From NCBI GenBank assembly GCA_001275005.1, contig JWZX01003088.1, positions 1-21,099 on the forward strand: a DNA stretch of 21,099 bases, given 5' to 3'. The notes below the pieces were generated by a model that ran no database searches, was not told the DNA's origin, and saw only the letters and a list, made by a program, of their open reading frames with translations. A program made the position numbers and the translations under genes. Positions within the stretch are counted from its first letter, which is position 1; each line of letters begins with the position of its first letter. Positions 1-7,315 of the stretch are shown piece by piece. The DNA is from Chrysochromulina tobinii. Taxonomy: Eukaryota > Haptophyta > Prymnesiales > Chrysochromulinaceae.

Positions 1-420
1 CGTACCGCTCTGGATACATTCAAGAGGTAAGTATTTCAGACAATGTATCCCATATGTATCCCGCATATGTATCTTGATGTATCGTGATCTTGTATCGTGA
101 AGAAGAGTCCAAGATACACGTATCTTGATGTATCCTAACATGTATCCAGTGTGACACCAAGGAAGCGTCCAAGATACATGTATCGTGATGTATCTGATGT
201 GTATCCCAAAATGTATCTTGGACTCGTTTGGGATACGTGTGAAATACATGCAAAATGTCAAGATACATGTATTCTCTTGAAATGTAACAGAGTATGTAAA
301 TACATTTGAGATACACCAGGATACATTCGGGATACATGTATCCTTCAGAATACATACAGGATACATGCAGGATACATGCAGGATATATGCAGGATACATT
401 AGGATACGTATTGTATAGGA
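1..420. repeat. Degenerate ATGTATCC/GGATACAT repeat array
   Basis: Short words built on TGTATC and its complement GATACA recur every 8-20 bases throughout. The left part (about 45-225) is mostly in the GTATC orientation and the right part (about 228-410) mostly in the GATAC orientation, so the array is a loose inverted repeat. Within it, a block reading GTCCAAGATACA at 107 recurs at 167 (60-bp period). GAGTCCAAGATACA at 105-118 has a perfect inverted copy at 212-225. An 11-bp unit, GGATACATGCA, is repeated in tandem at 359-391 with degenerate flanking copies. Reading frames across it are repeat artefacts. It looks like a decayed minisatellite; it could also be the edge of a larger element cut by the window. 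Confidence 0.8.
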
Positions 421-455
421 ACCCCCCCCCCAATTTGTATAGGAAACCCCCCCGC
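411..455. repeat. Tandem pair TTGTATAGGAA + C-run
   Basis: TTGTATAGGAA followed by a run of Cs occurs twice, at 411-431 and 435-453, about 24 bp apart. The second copy has one extra A and a shorter C-run. It joins the ATAC-rich array on its left to the C/G-homopolymer zone on its right. Confidence 0.7.
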
Positions 456-473
456 ACCCGGGTTGGATGTGTC

Positions 474-501
474 GGGAGGGGGGGGGTAAGGGGTCACCGG
501 G
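474..501 (+). other. G-run cluster with G-quadruplex potential
   Basis: Four G-runs of three or more (474-476, 478-486, 490-494, 499-501) are separated by loops of 1 to 5 bases, which meets the usual intramolecular quadruplex pattern. C-runs at 421-431 and 446-453 just upstream could instead pair with these G-runs as a hairpin. There is no evidence of function. Confidence 0.5.
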
Positions 502-1128
502 TGTCATCACACTGATGAACCCCGGGCCGTATAGGCCGTTATACTTGTGGGGGTGGCACGTAGGGGGGTCGCAAACGATCCGCCCCCTGCCAAGGGGGGG
601 ATCTAGCCGCCCGATGGTCGCCCGCCTCGTTAGGTACGGTCCGGTGAGACAAAAGAAAAACTTTATACTTTTCTAAAATACATGAATGGAATAGACGATT
701 TACGATCGTCGAGCCGGACCCCCGCCCCCGGACCGGCCGCGCCCGCGGCGCGACCCGAGACGGAATCGGCGAGAATCGTTTCTCTCTCCATGGAACCGAA
801 CGCTAATTCATTGGCACCAGATCCATCGCATCAAGCATCATGATCATCAGCCCAATCCCCGATCTGGCACGATCTGTCAGCGCACAGCGGATCCTGCGCT
901 GCTCGAGTCTCTAGAACGAGCGTCTCCGTAGCCGTTGCGACATACTCTCCGCGATCTGATGAGTGATGGCTGATGCCGGCTGCAAAAGCCATTCTTGATC
1001 AAGTGGCTTCTCGAGCAGGGCTACTGGTGGGCGTTTTGCAGTCACGGCCCACCGCACCCGCCCCACAGCGGCCACGCGACGCGCCCCAGCCCACGTGCCC
1101 AAGAGGCGCCCAGTAGAGGCCATACAGC
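502..1128. other. Non-coding stretch, no gene seen
   Basis: Up to about 610 there are further homopolymeric G and C blocks, including AGGGGGG at 562-568 facing CCCCCT at 583-588, which could form a stem. From 610 to 1128 the DNA is ordinary GC-rich sequence. The frames across it have no recognisable protein features and arginine-rich, shadow-like composition. The last part, next to 1129, is presumably the 3' UTR of the minus-strand dehydrogenase gene. Confidence 0.5.
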
Positions 1129-2373
1129 CTACGACTTCTCGCCGCCCAAAGCATCGCGAGGCAGCCACGGTGCGAGGAGCTGGTCGCTCAGCTCCCAAAC
1201 TTGTCGCCCGACGGCCTCGTCCTCAGCGTCCGCATGTGGCTGTGCCACCAGGCAGCGCTCGAGATACGCGCCGCGCAGTGTCGCGGCGTCGTCCGAGGCG
1301 GCAGCATACACGGTCGTCGCGGCGCCGTCATACAGGCTGGGCGCACCGAAGCGGATGAGCGGCCCTGCGGCTTGGTAGGCAAGGCGCACGGCGTACGGCA
1401 TCTCGCGCGTCACCTCGGTGATCACGTTGCCCGGGTGCAAGCTCACGCACACAACGCCGCTGCCCCGTGCGCTCTCGCGCCGCTGCTGCTCGGCACTCAG
1501 CGCCACTTGCGCCAACTTCGAGCGGCCGTACGCGCCGAACATGGTGTAGCCGCGCTCGCTCATCGGGTCGGCGAGCAGGTCGGCGGCGCTCGCGACCTTG
1601 TGCAGCGTCGATGCGACCGACACGACGCGTCCGCCCGCTGGGCTCTGTCGCAGCAGCGGCAAGAGCAGCCGTGCGAGCAGCTGGTGGCCGAGCACGTGGC
1701 ATGCGAGGTTGGCCTCCCAGCCATCGGCAGTGAGCGTGCGCTGCGGGTGCAACAGGCCCGCGTTGCACACGAGCGCGTCGCACCGGCCGCACGCGCTACG
1801 CACGTGCGACGCGCACTCACTGATGGAGTCACAGCTGGCGAGGTCGAGAGGCACAAAGATGGCGCGATCCGAGGGCGCGCCGCTCTGCTCGCACGCGGCG
1901 TCCATGGCAGCGCGCGCGCGGCTCTCGGAACGGCAGGCGAAGACCACTGTCGCACCAAGCTCGAGCAGCTGCGTCGCCGTCTCTGCTCCGAGGCCAGCGG
2001 AGCTGCCAGTGACCACGACGACCTGCCCACCGAGCTGTGGCAGCAGTGGCCGCCACACGCGGACGAGCGACGCGTACGTGCGCGCACATAAGGCGAACGA
2101 TGCACTCACTAGGACCCAGGTGGGCGCGCGGCCGGGTAGTAGCTGCAGCGCGACTGCCGCCACGTAGCAAAGGCACGCTTCCACCGAGAGTCCGTGCTCC
2201 TCTCGTGAGCCGATGGCAAAGGCACCAAAGAGCGCGACCTCCGCGCCGGCGAGCAGCGTGGCTGCACGCTCGACGGGTAGCAGCACGACGAGCAAGGCCG
2301 TGAGTGCCGCGAGCTGCGCGTACGAGGCGAGCGTTGGACCGCCGCGATGCGGGCGCGTCTGTTCATGTGCCAT
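1129..2373 (-). CDS. Membrane-anchored short-chain dehydrogenase/reductase (RDH/WWOX-like)
   Basis: This 414-residue protein is an NAD(P)-dependent oxidoreductase of the classical short-chain dehydrogenase fold. Hydrophobic stretches near residues 18-50, 62-80 and 84-100 suggest two or three membrane passes before the catalytic domain. The Rossmann motif TGSSAGLG is at 122-129, the LDL adenine-side motif at 176-178 and NAG at 204-206. The catalytic Ser is 255, and the YxxxK pair is Tyr282 and Lys286. HPG is at 313-315. The stretch around GAATTVYAAAS (350-360) and the closing WELSDQLL resemble the C-terminal part of retinol dehydrogenases and of the SDR domain of WWOX. No WW domains are present. 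The substrate is unknown; a lipid, retinoid or sterol-type alcohol or ketone is plausible for this subfamily (inference). I chose the ATG at 2373, which has A at -3 and G at +4; upstream in-frame codons are not ATG. It is divergent from the glycosyltransferase gene. Confidence 0.88.
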   Translation of the reverse strand: MAHEQTRPHRGGPTLASYAQLAALTALLVVLLPVERAATLLAGAEVALFGAFAIGSREEHGLSVEACLCYVAAVALQLLPGRAPTWVLVSASFALCARTYASLVRVWRPLLPQLGGQVVVVTGSSAGLGAETATQLLELGATVVFACRSESRARAAMDAACEQSGAPSDRAIFVPLDLASCDSISECASHVRSACGRCDALVCNAGLLHPQRTLTADGWEANLACHVLGHQLLARLLLPLLRQSPAGGRVVSVASTLHKVASAADLLADPMSERGYTMFGAYGRSKLAQVALSAEQQRRESARGSGVVCVSLHPGNVITEVTREMPYAVRLAYQAAGPLIRFGAPSLYDGAATTVYAAASDDAATLRGAYLERCLVAQPHADAEDEAVGRQVWELSDQLLAPWLPRDALGGEKS

Positions 2374-2613
2374 TTTACGTTTGTGCTTGCACGTGCTCAA
2401 CAAGCCGCTTTTCTATGGAAACGGACTTTGAACCTGTTAGTATGCAAGCAAGGGCACTCCACGATGTTACATGTAGGTCAAGGGTCACTGGATAAAACGC
2501 TGATAAAACGGATTCTCTCGGCGATGCCGACACATCCCTTGTCGGAGCGCTTGGATACCTGGGATTTCTGCGCCCGCCCGTCGCTGCATTCTTGATCTGT
2601 CTGTCAATCGCAG
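2374..2613. promoter_or_regulatory. Divergent intergenic region between dehydrogenase and glycosyltransferase
   Basis: This 240-bp gap must hold the promoters of both flanking genes. It is more AT-rich than the coding DNA. The clearest structure is a direct repeat of GATAAAACG at 2491-2499 and 2502-2510, one helical turn apart (11 bp). These A-rich copies could be a core-promoter or factor site, but no such element is known to me. The last bases before the plus-strand ATG (pyrimidine-rich, ending CAG) also look like a splice acceptor, so a 5' UTR intron ending at 2613 is possible. Confidence 0.45.
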
Positions 2614-4077
2614 ATGTTCCACGCGGGCAGCGGGCAGCAGCACGATGGCCGAATGCATCGGCGCAATCTGTCGGCGCCGCCGAATTCACCCTCGTCGGTA
2701 CACCAGTTGGAGCTTCCGCCGCAGCACTTGCGCCCGCGCCACTTGATTGCTGAGCAGAGGAGGCACCAGTTGGCCAAGCTGCTCTGCTTCGCACTGTTGG
2801 CACTGCTCGTGACTTGCAGCACGTCTGTGCTCGCGGCCATGTGCGGCGTCGCCGCGGAGCTCTCGCCCTCGTTGAGAGCCGATGACGCCCGCGACGGCGA
2901 GCCTCAGCAGCTGCTGCGTTGGCCCATGGTGCTGCACCAGACGGTGCCCACGCTCAACCTGACCGCGCAGCAGGCCGAGTGGCAGCGCACGTGGACGCGC
3001 CTCGGCGTGAAGGTGCGCCTTGCGGATGACGCGCGCTGCCGCGACGACATCATCGCCCTTGGGCGCGCGACGGGCGAGCGTGCCTTCCTGCGCGCGTACG
3101 ATGCGCTCGAGACAGGCGTGCAGCGCTCCGACATGTGGCGGTACGCGGTGCTCTTCCTGCACGGCGGCGTGTACGCGGACATCGACGTGGTCGCGCGGCC
3201 GGCGATGGCCGCGCTGCTCAGCGCGCCCTCGGCCAACCAGTCGGCCATAGTCTTCGTGGAGTCGCTGCCGTCGCCACGGCTCGTCGGCTGGGCGATCATG
3301 CAGCTCGGCCTCACCGACATGGTGCGCATCCCGCAGTACCGCAACTGCCTGATGGTGAGCCGGCGTGGGCACCCGGCGATGCGCGCGTCGCTCGACACCA
3401 TCGTCGCGCAGGTGCTCAACGGTCCGATGGCTGCGCCAGTGCCCGTGCTCGAGCCTGCACATACGCTCGAGCTCACGGGTCCGGGCGTGTACACCGACGC
3501 CGTGCGCGCGGTACACGAGCAGCGCGCCGGCGGTGACGACAGCGGCAGCCGGAGGAGTGGCGAGAGCGGCGATGGGGAGCGCTGGAGCAGCAACGATCGC
3601 AGCCAAAGCAGCGGTCGCAGGGGCAACGGCACTGAGACCTACGGCGCAGCTGGCCGCGCCGACGATGGCGAGCCTCCAATGCTGTTCGTCTCTCGGCGGG
3701 CGGGCTTCCAGTACTTTGAGCACATCGGGCTCGGCTCATGGAAGACATACCGGGAGGGCGGCCCGGGTGGCAGCAGCCAGCTGTGGGGCAGCCATCTGGG
3801 ACACAGCGGCAGCGGCGGCCTCGTCGGCGGCCTTGGCAGTGGCACTGGCGGAGGGCGCCCACTGGATGAGCACGAGGTGCGGCTGCTACTCCTCGCCTTG
3901 CTCGTGGGTCTCTCGCCAGCGGCGGTCGTGGTGCGCGCGCTCCTCGCTCGCCCCGCTCGGACCGGCCTCTGGCAGTGGCTGATGCACGCGAGGCGCAGCG
4001 GAATGAAGCGCCGCCACGGCTCATGGCCGCAGATGCTGCAAAGGCCTGTGGGCGGTGGGCCCTGTTTGTTTGTGTGA
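2614..4077 (+). CDS. Type II membrane glycosyltransferase, GT32 / Gly_transf_sug (DXD) type
   Basis: This 487-residue protein is predicted to transfer sugar from a nucleotide-sugar donor in the Golgi or ER lumen. A basic cytosolic tail (residues 1-53) precedes one hydrophobic anchor near 54-78. The catalytic region starts with MVLHQTVPT (105-113), the counterpart of the IIHQTW block of OCH1-like enzymes. It continues with RSDMWRY (171-177), FLHGGVYADIDV (181-192, containing the DXD metal/nucleotide motif D189-I-D191), LTGPGVYTDAV (287-297) and a late GLGSW (372-376). A Gly/Ser/Arg-rich insert of about 50 residues (303-353) separates the last two blocks. A Gly-rich stretch follows (381-415), then a second hydrophobic segment near 422-444, which is unusual for this family. 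The start ATG has C at -3; an in-frame ATG at 2653 would keep the anchor. The acceptor substrate cannot be told. Confidence 0.85.
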   Translation: MFHAGSGQQHDGRMHRRNLSAPPNSPSSVHQLELPPQHLRPRHLIAEQRRHQLAKLLCFALLALLVTCSTSVLAAMCGVAAELSPSLRADDARDGEPQQLLRWPMVLHQTVPTLNLTAQQAEWQRTWTRLGVKVRLADDARCRDDIIALGRATGERAFLRAYDALETGVQRSDMWRYAVLFLHGGVYADIDVVARPAMAALLSAPSANQSAIVFVESLPSPRLVGWAIMQLGLTDMVRIPQYRNCLMVSRRGHPAMRASLDTIVAQVLNGPMAAPVPVLEPAHTLELTGPGVYTDAVRAVHEQRAGGDDSGSRRSGESGDGERWSSNDRSQSSGRRGNGTETYGAAGRADDGEPPMLFVSRRAGFQYFEHIGLGSWKTYREGGPGGSSQLWGSHLGHSGSGGLVGGLGSGTGGGRPLDEHEVRLLLLALLVGLSPAAVVVRALLARPARTGLWQWLMHARRSGMKRRHGSWPQMLQRPVGGGPCLFV

Positions 4078-4230
4078 TTTTTCTTTTTCGCCACGAAAGA
4101 CGATTTCAAGATTCGAACCGAATGATCAAAGGCGCTGCATCGGGCGTCCCTCTCCCCGCTTTTTGACGTCAACGTTCGATTGCCGCTCTGGTCCAACCTG
4201 CTTGCGCTTTGGCGACCGACTGCCAGCGCA
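4078..4230 (+). promoter_or_regulatory. Short gap upstream of the fusion gene
   Basis: Only 153 bp separate the glycosyltransferase stop from the first ATG of the next gene. The gap must contain the 3' end of one transcript and the promoter or 5' UTR of the next. It opens with a T-rich run and carries a perfect TGACGTCA palindrome. Confidence 0.5.
4164..4171. promoter_or_regulatory. CRE-type palindrome TGACGTCA
   Basis: A perfect 8-bp TGACGTCA lies 60 bp upstream of the ATG at 4231. This is the consensus full site for CREB/ATF and plant TGA-type bZIP factors, which occur across eukaryotes. Chance occurrence in 21 kb of GC-rich DNA is possible, but its position in a short promoter is suggestive. 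Confidence 0.4.
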
Positions 4231-6726
4231 ATGTCCGTAAAAGCGCCGGTGCTCAACACGCTCACGAACACGCAGCAGCCGCGGCGCGGCGTCAAGTCGC
4301 CATGCACGCGCTCGCAGACCCGCCGCGCACAGGAGTCCAGTCCTCAGGCGACCACATCAGCTAATGCAGAGCCAGTGGCCCGCTTCGAGGAGCTGCCTGA
4401 TGAGCTGCTGCTGCACATGCTCAGCCTCGCCGCATGCGATGAGACGGTGCCAGGCTATGACGGCGAGTTCCAGTGCCCCACCTTCGTCGCTGGCCGCGAC
4501 GCTCTCGTGCTCGGCCCGACGTCCCGAGCCGCCCGCGCCTGGCAGATAGTGCACAGTGTGAGCCGCCGCTGGAGCTCGCTCGCGAACCAGGTCGAGCCGT
4601 GGCAGCAGCTGCGCAGCATGGACGACTGGTCCAACAATGACCTCAACTGGGCCGTGCTGCGCAAGGAGCCCGACGACCCGGGCCATTTGGTGTGGGCCGC
4701 AAGCTCCACCAGCCGCGAGGAGGGCAAGAAGGACAAGTGGCATTCGGTGCGGGCGCCGGGCGGCGACGTGTGCGTGGTGCTCGTGCGCGAATGCAACGAG
4801 GAGGGCGTCTCGTACGACGTCGTGCGCTGGATGGGCTGCCTGCAGGCGATGCATCACCCGTGCATCGCGTCGCTGAAGCTCGTTCGCGCGTTCAACACGG
4901 GCAAAGAGGGCGAGCACACGGCGGTGCACGCGGGCATGGACTTCGTGGACACGTCGGTGCAGAAGATCGTCTACGGCACGCTCGAGCGCACCTCGCACAC
5001 CGTCATCGGCCGGCCTCTGCCGCCCGTCATGCTGCGCTCCTTCCTGTACCAGCTGCTCTCGGCGCTCGCGTGGTCGCATGCGCGCGGCGTCGCCCATGGC
5101 AACCTCGCGCCGTACCGCGTGCTCGCCAAGACGCTCGACGCTGCCAAGGACCAGTACCTGCTCAAGCTCGGCGATTTTGGCTTCTCGCCGCCACACGCTG
5201 CGCTCTGCAACGAGGAGCTGCCCATTCGGCCGAGCCGCGCGTCGCCCGAGCTCCAAGCTGACAACAAGCACAAGCACTACGGGCCGGCCAACGATCTGTG
5301 GGCGCTCGGCACCGTCTTCGCCGAGATGGCGTGCGGTAACCGCGACCCGCAGGTGTACATGATGATCCAAGACCTCGACATGACGCCCGAAGGCCAGCTC
5401 GAGTCCAGCCTGCATATGCTCTGCGACGACGGGCGCAACCTGCTGCGAAAGATGCTGAAGAAAGAGTGGAAGGAGCGCATCACCGCGGCCGACGCGCTGT
5501 GCCATCCGTACTTCGACGGGCTGCACGATCAGTGCGAGGTGGTCGCGCGCTACCTGCCGCAGTCGATGCCCGCGCCCACGCGCTTCCTCGACCTGCGCGT
5601 GCCCCAGCAGTGGACGCCGGGCCTCGACTTCCTCGCGAAGCAGCCGCACTTGAACGCGCGCATGTGGACCATCCTGTACGACTGGCTCGCGGTGGTGAGC
5701 TTCAAGTTCAAGTTCGTGTCGCGCTCGCTCCAGGTGGCGGGCGACTTCATGATGCGCTACATGAGCCAGGTACAGGTTGAGCGCAAGGAGCTGCAGCTCG
5801 TGGGCATCGGCGCGCTCTGCCTCGCGTGCAAGCACGAGGAGGTGATGATCCCGAACATGAACGACTTCATCTTCATTTGCGACTCGGCGTACACGCTGCC
5901 TCAGCTGATGGTGATGGAGGTGAAGATCCTCACCACGCTGCAACTGCAGCTGCATGTGCCCACCGCGCACGACATGCTGCTGCCTTACCTCGTCGAGCTC
6001 GGCGAGGCGCCCGAGGACCCGTCGCAGGAGCCGTACTCGCCGCTGCGCGCGTGGTGCGAGTGCCTGCTGCTGCTCGGGCAGGCGGCCTACCCGGTCGTAA
6101 TGTACGACCCGGCGGTGCTCGCGCGCTGCGTGGCCACGCTCGGCGGGCTGCTCTCGCGCGGCGTGCACAGCCTGGTGACGCGCCCCGACGGTTCGGTACA
6201 CGAGGGCCACCGCTCGCCGCAGCTGCACGAGCGCGTGTGCTGGCTCAAGCCGGGCGCCGACTGGGAATGCCTGCGCAAGCTGATCGACGCGGTGGAGCAG
6301 GCGGCAAAGGACCAGCGCGAGATGCTAGTCAAGTGCCACCACAAGTTCCTCGATCTGTGCAAGCTCGAGGGGCGTCAGGGCCTGCTTGAAAAGTACCGCA
6401 AGGGCGACCGCAAGCAGACGCACCTGACGCCGCAGGAGGTGCGCCCGCTGCTTGAGGACCACTTGCCGATCGACATGTGCAAGAGCCACGGCGTCTTCCA
6501 GCCTCGGGCGAGCAAGGGCGCCGTCGACGACGAGGGCGCCGCCACCGAGGAGGAGACTGCCGAGACCAAGCCCAAGAAGATGGCCTACCTTCGCGGCGTC
6601 AACCCCAAGGACGGCGCCGACGTGTACTCGATCGTGGGCGTCACCTGCGCACTGGGGAAGCAGCTGCTCAAGGAGCACGACAGGTTCAAGGCGGGCACGG
6701 CGCCCACGTCGCCGGTCGGCGCCTGA
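4231..6726 (+). CDS. F-box / CDK-like pseudokinase / cyclin fusion protein
   Basis: One intronless frame of 831 residues carries three cell-cycle modules. (1) An F-box starts at about 51 (RFEELPDELLLHML) and resumes after an insert at VSRRWSSLA, ending near 115; F-boxes bind Skp1 of SCF ubiquitin ligases. (2) A protein-kinase fold spans about 150-428 with CDK-type landmarks: EGV at 191-193 aligned with the PSTAIRE helix, LYQLLSALAWSHARGVAHG (ending at 290), DFG at 315-317, SPE at 338-340 and DLWALGTVFAEM from 355. Catalytic residues are lost: no glycine loop or beta-3 lysine, Trp200 in place of the helix-C Glu, and HRDLKPxN reads HGNLAPYR (289-296). (3) A cyclin A/B-like core follows, with MWTILYDWL (478-486, the MRAIL patch), LQLVGIGALCLACKHEE and DFIFICDSAYT, then a second cyclin fold at about 575-645. 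The tail is charged (acidic near 765-783). I chose the ATG at 4231 because the in-frame codon at 4180 is TTG. It is probably a regulatory scaffold, as cyclin F also joins F-box and cyclin (inference). Confidence 0.88.
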   Translation: MSVKAPVLNTLTNTQQPRRGVKSPCTRSQTRRAQESSPQATTSANAEPVARFEELPDELLLHMLSLAACDETVPGYDGEFQCPTFVAGRDALVLGPTSRAARAWQIVHSVSRRWSSLANQVEPWQQLRSMDDWSNNDLNWAVLRKEPDDPGHLVWAASSTSREEGKKDKWHSVRAPGGDVCVVLVRECNEEGVSYDVVRWMGCLQAMHHPCIASLKLVRAFNTGKEGEHTAVHAGMDFVDTSVQKIVYGTLERTSHTVIGRPLPPVMLRSFLYQLLSALAWSHARGVAHGNLAPYRVLAKTLDAAKDQYLLKLGDFGFSPPHAALCNEELPIRPSRASPELQADNKHKHYGPANDLWALGTVFAEMACGNRDPQVYMMIQDLDMTPEGQLESSLHMLCDDGRNLLRKMLKKEWKERITAADALCHPYFDGLHDQCEVVARYLPQSMPAPTRFLDLRVPQQWTPGLDFLAKQPHLNARMWTILYDWLAVVSFKFKFVSRSLQVAGDFMMRYMSQVQVERKELQLVGIGALCLACKHEEVMIPNMNDFIFICDSAYTLPQLMVMEVKILTTLQLQLHVPTAHDMLLPYLVELGEAPEDPSQEPYSPLRAWCECLLLLGQAAYPVVMYDPAVLARCVATLGGLLSRGVHSLVTRPDGSVHEGHRSPQLHERVCWLKPGADWECLRKLIDAVEQAAKDQREMLVKCHHKFLDLCKLEGRQGLLEKYRKGDRKQTHLTPQEVRPLLEDHLPIDMCKSHGVFQPRASKGAVDDEGAATEEETAETKPKKMAYLRGVNPKDGADVYSIVGVTCALGKQLLKEHDRFKAGTAPTSPVGA

Positions 6727-7315
6727 GTGGGACGGCAAGGCGGATGAGGAGGTGGAGGCGCCGCAAGGCATGGAGTCTGGCGGCGACAGCGGCGGCGGCG
6801 GCGGCGCAGTATCGGCGACTGGGGGCACACGGCAGCAGCGACTGAGCCTCGATGCTCTCCTCGCGCCGCTACCCAACCGCGCTTGAGTATGACACATAGG
6901 GACGGCGGGCTCGGGTCGGGCACGCGATGTGGGCACGATTGCCAGGCGCGCGGTTTGGCGGCTCGCGGGGCGGCGGGGGAGAGCGCGAGACTGGTCACTG
7001 CACTCTGCACACCGGCGGGCACACTGGGCGAGACAGTGGTTCAGTAAATGATACAGAGAGAGTCTCGCGTGGGCAATAACGGAAGGGCCAGCCGCGCCTG
7101 AGAGCTTGGGGCCCCTAGCCGTTGGCGCGTTACCGCTTACCAGTTCTTGTACCTGAGGTCGAGATGCAATGTGTGTGATCTCCCAACAAGGGGCCTCCAC
7201 AAGCCAACTTCATTACTAACGAAATTCGAATTGACGAAGCTAATAAGTTTTGCATTTGAAGCGGTTCAGACTGTCCTCATGGAAGAGTTTGCGGGCCGCC
7301 CTTGTGAGGCACGCG
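6727..7315. other. Intergenic region, no gene seen
   Basis: These 589 bp contain a GGC-triplet run (about 6781-6806) just after the fusion-gene stop, then GC-rich sequence. From about 7140 to 7260 the DNA is more AT-rich, which could be the promoter of the next gene. An ATG at 7280 opens a short frame that runs past 7316 in another phase, so it could act as an overlapping upstream ORF. I found no tRNA, hairpin terminator or conserved protein segment. Confidence 0.5.

Noticed and set aside
1-660. Possible CRISPR array from the short repeats
   Set aside because: Repeats are 8-14 bp, degenerate and in both orientations without uniform spacers, and the window is eukaryotic.
20-676. Open frames across the ATAC repeat array and the G/C-run zone
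   Set aside because: Their residues simply mirror the DNA repeat (strings such as HVSCMYSEG and YIQDTCRIH), and no real protein feature is present.
1201-2303. Long plus-strand frames opposite the dehydrogenase gene
   Set aside because: They are shadows caused by GC-rich third positions, with Arg/Ala-rich composition and no motifs, whereas the minus strand has complete SDR motifs.
2475-2487. AGGTCA-A-GGGTCA, a DR1 nuclear-receptor site look-alike
   Set aside because: Nuclear receptors are animal proteins, and this genome looks protist or algal, so the match is most likely chance.
2686-3723. 345-residue minus-strand frame opposite the glycosyltransferase
   Set aside because: It is rich in Arg, His and Ala with no family signature, and the plus strand encodes the DXD enzyme.
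4180-4230. Upstream extension of the fusion protein by 17 residues
   Set aside because: It would need a TTG start. The ATG at 4231 has a purine at -3 and is a normal start.
4357-6228. 623-residue minus-strand frame opposite the fusion gene
   Set aside because: It is a long but low-information shadow (LRRAVALVYR and similar) of a strongly GC3-biased gene; all conserved motifs are on the plus strand.
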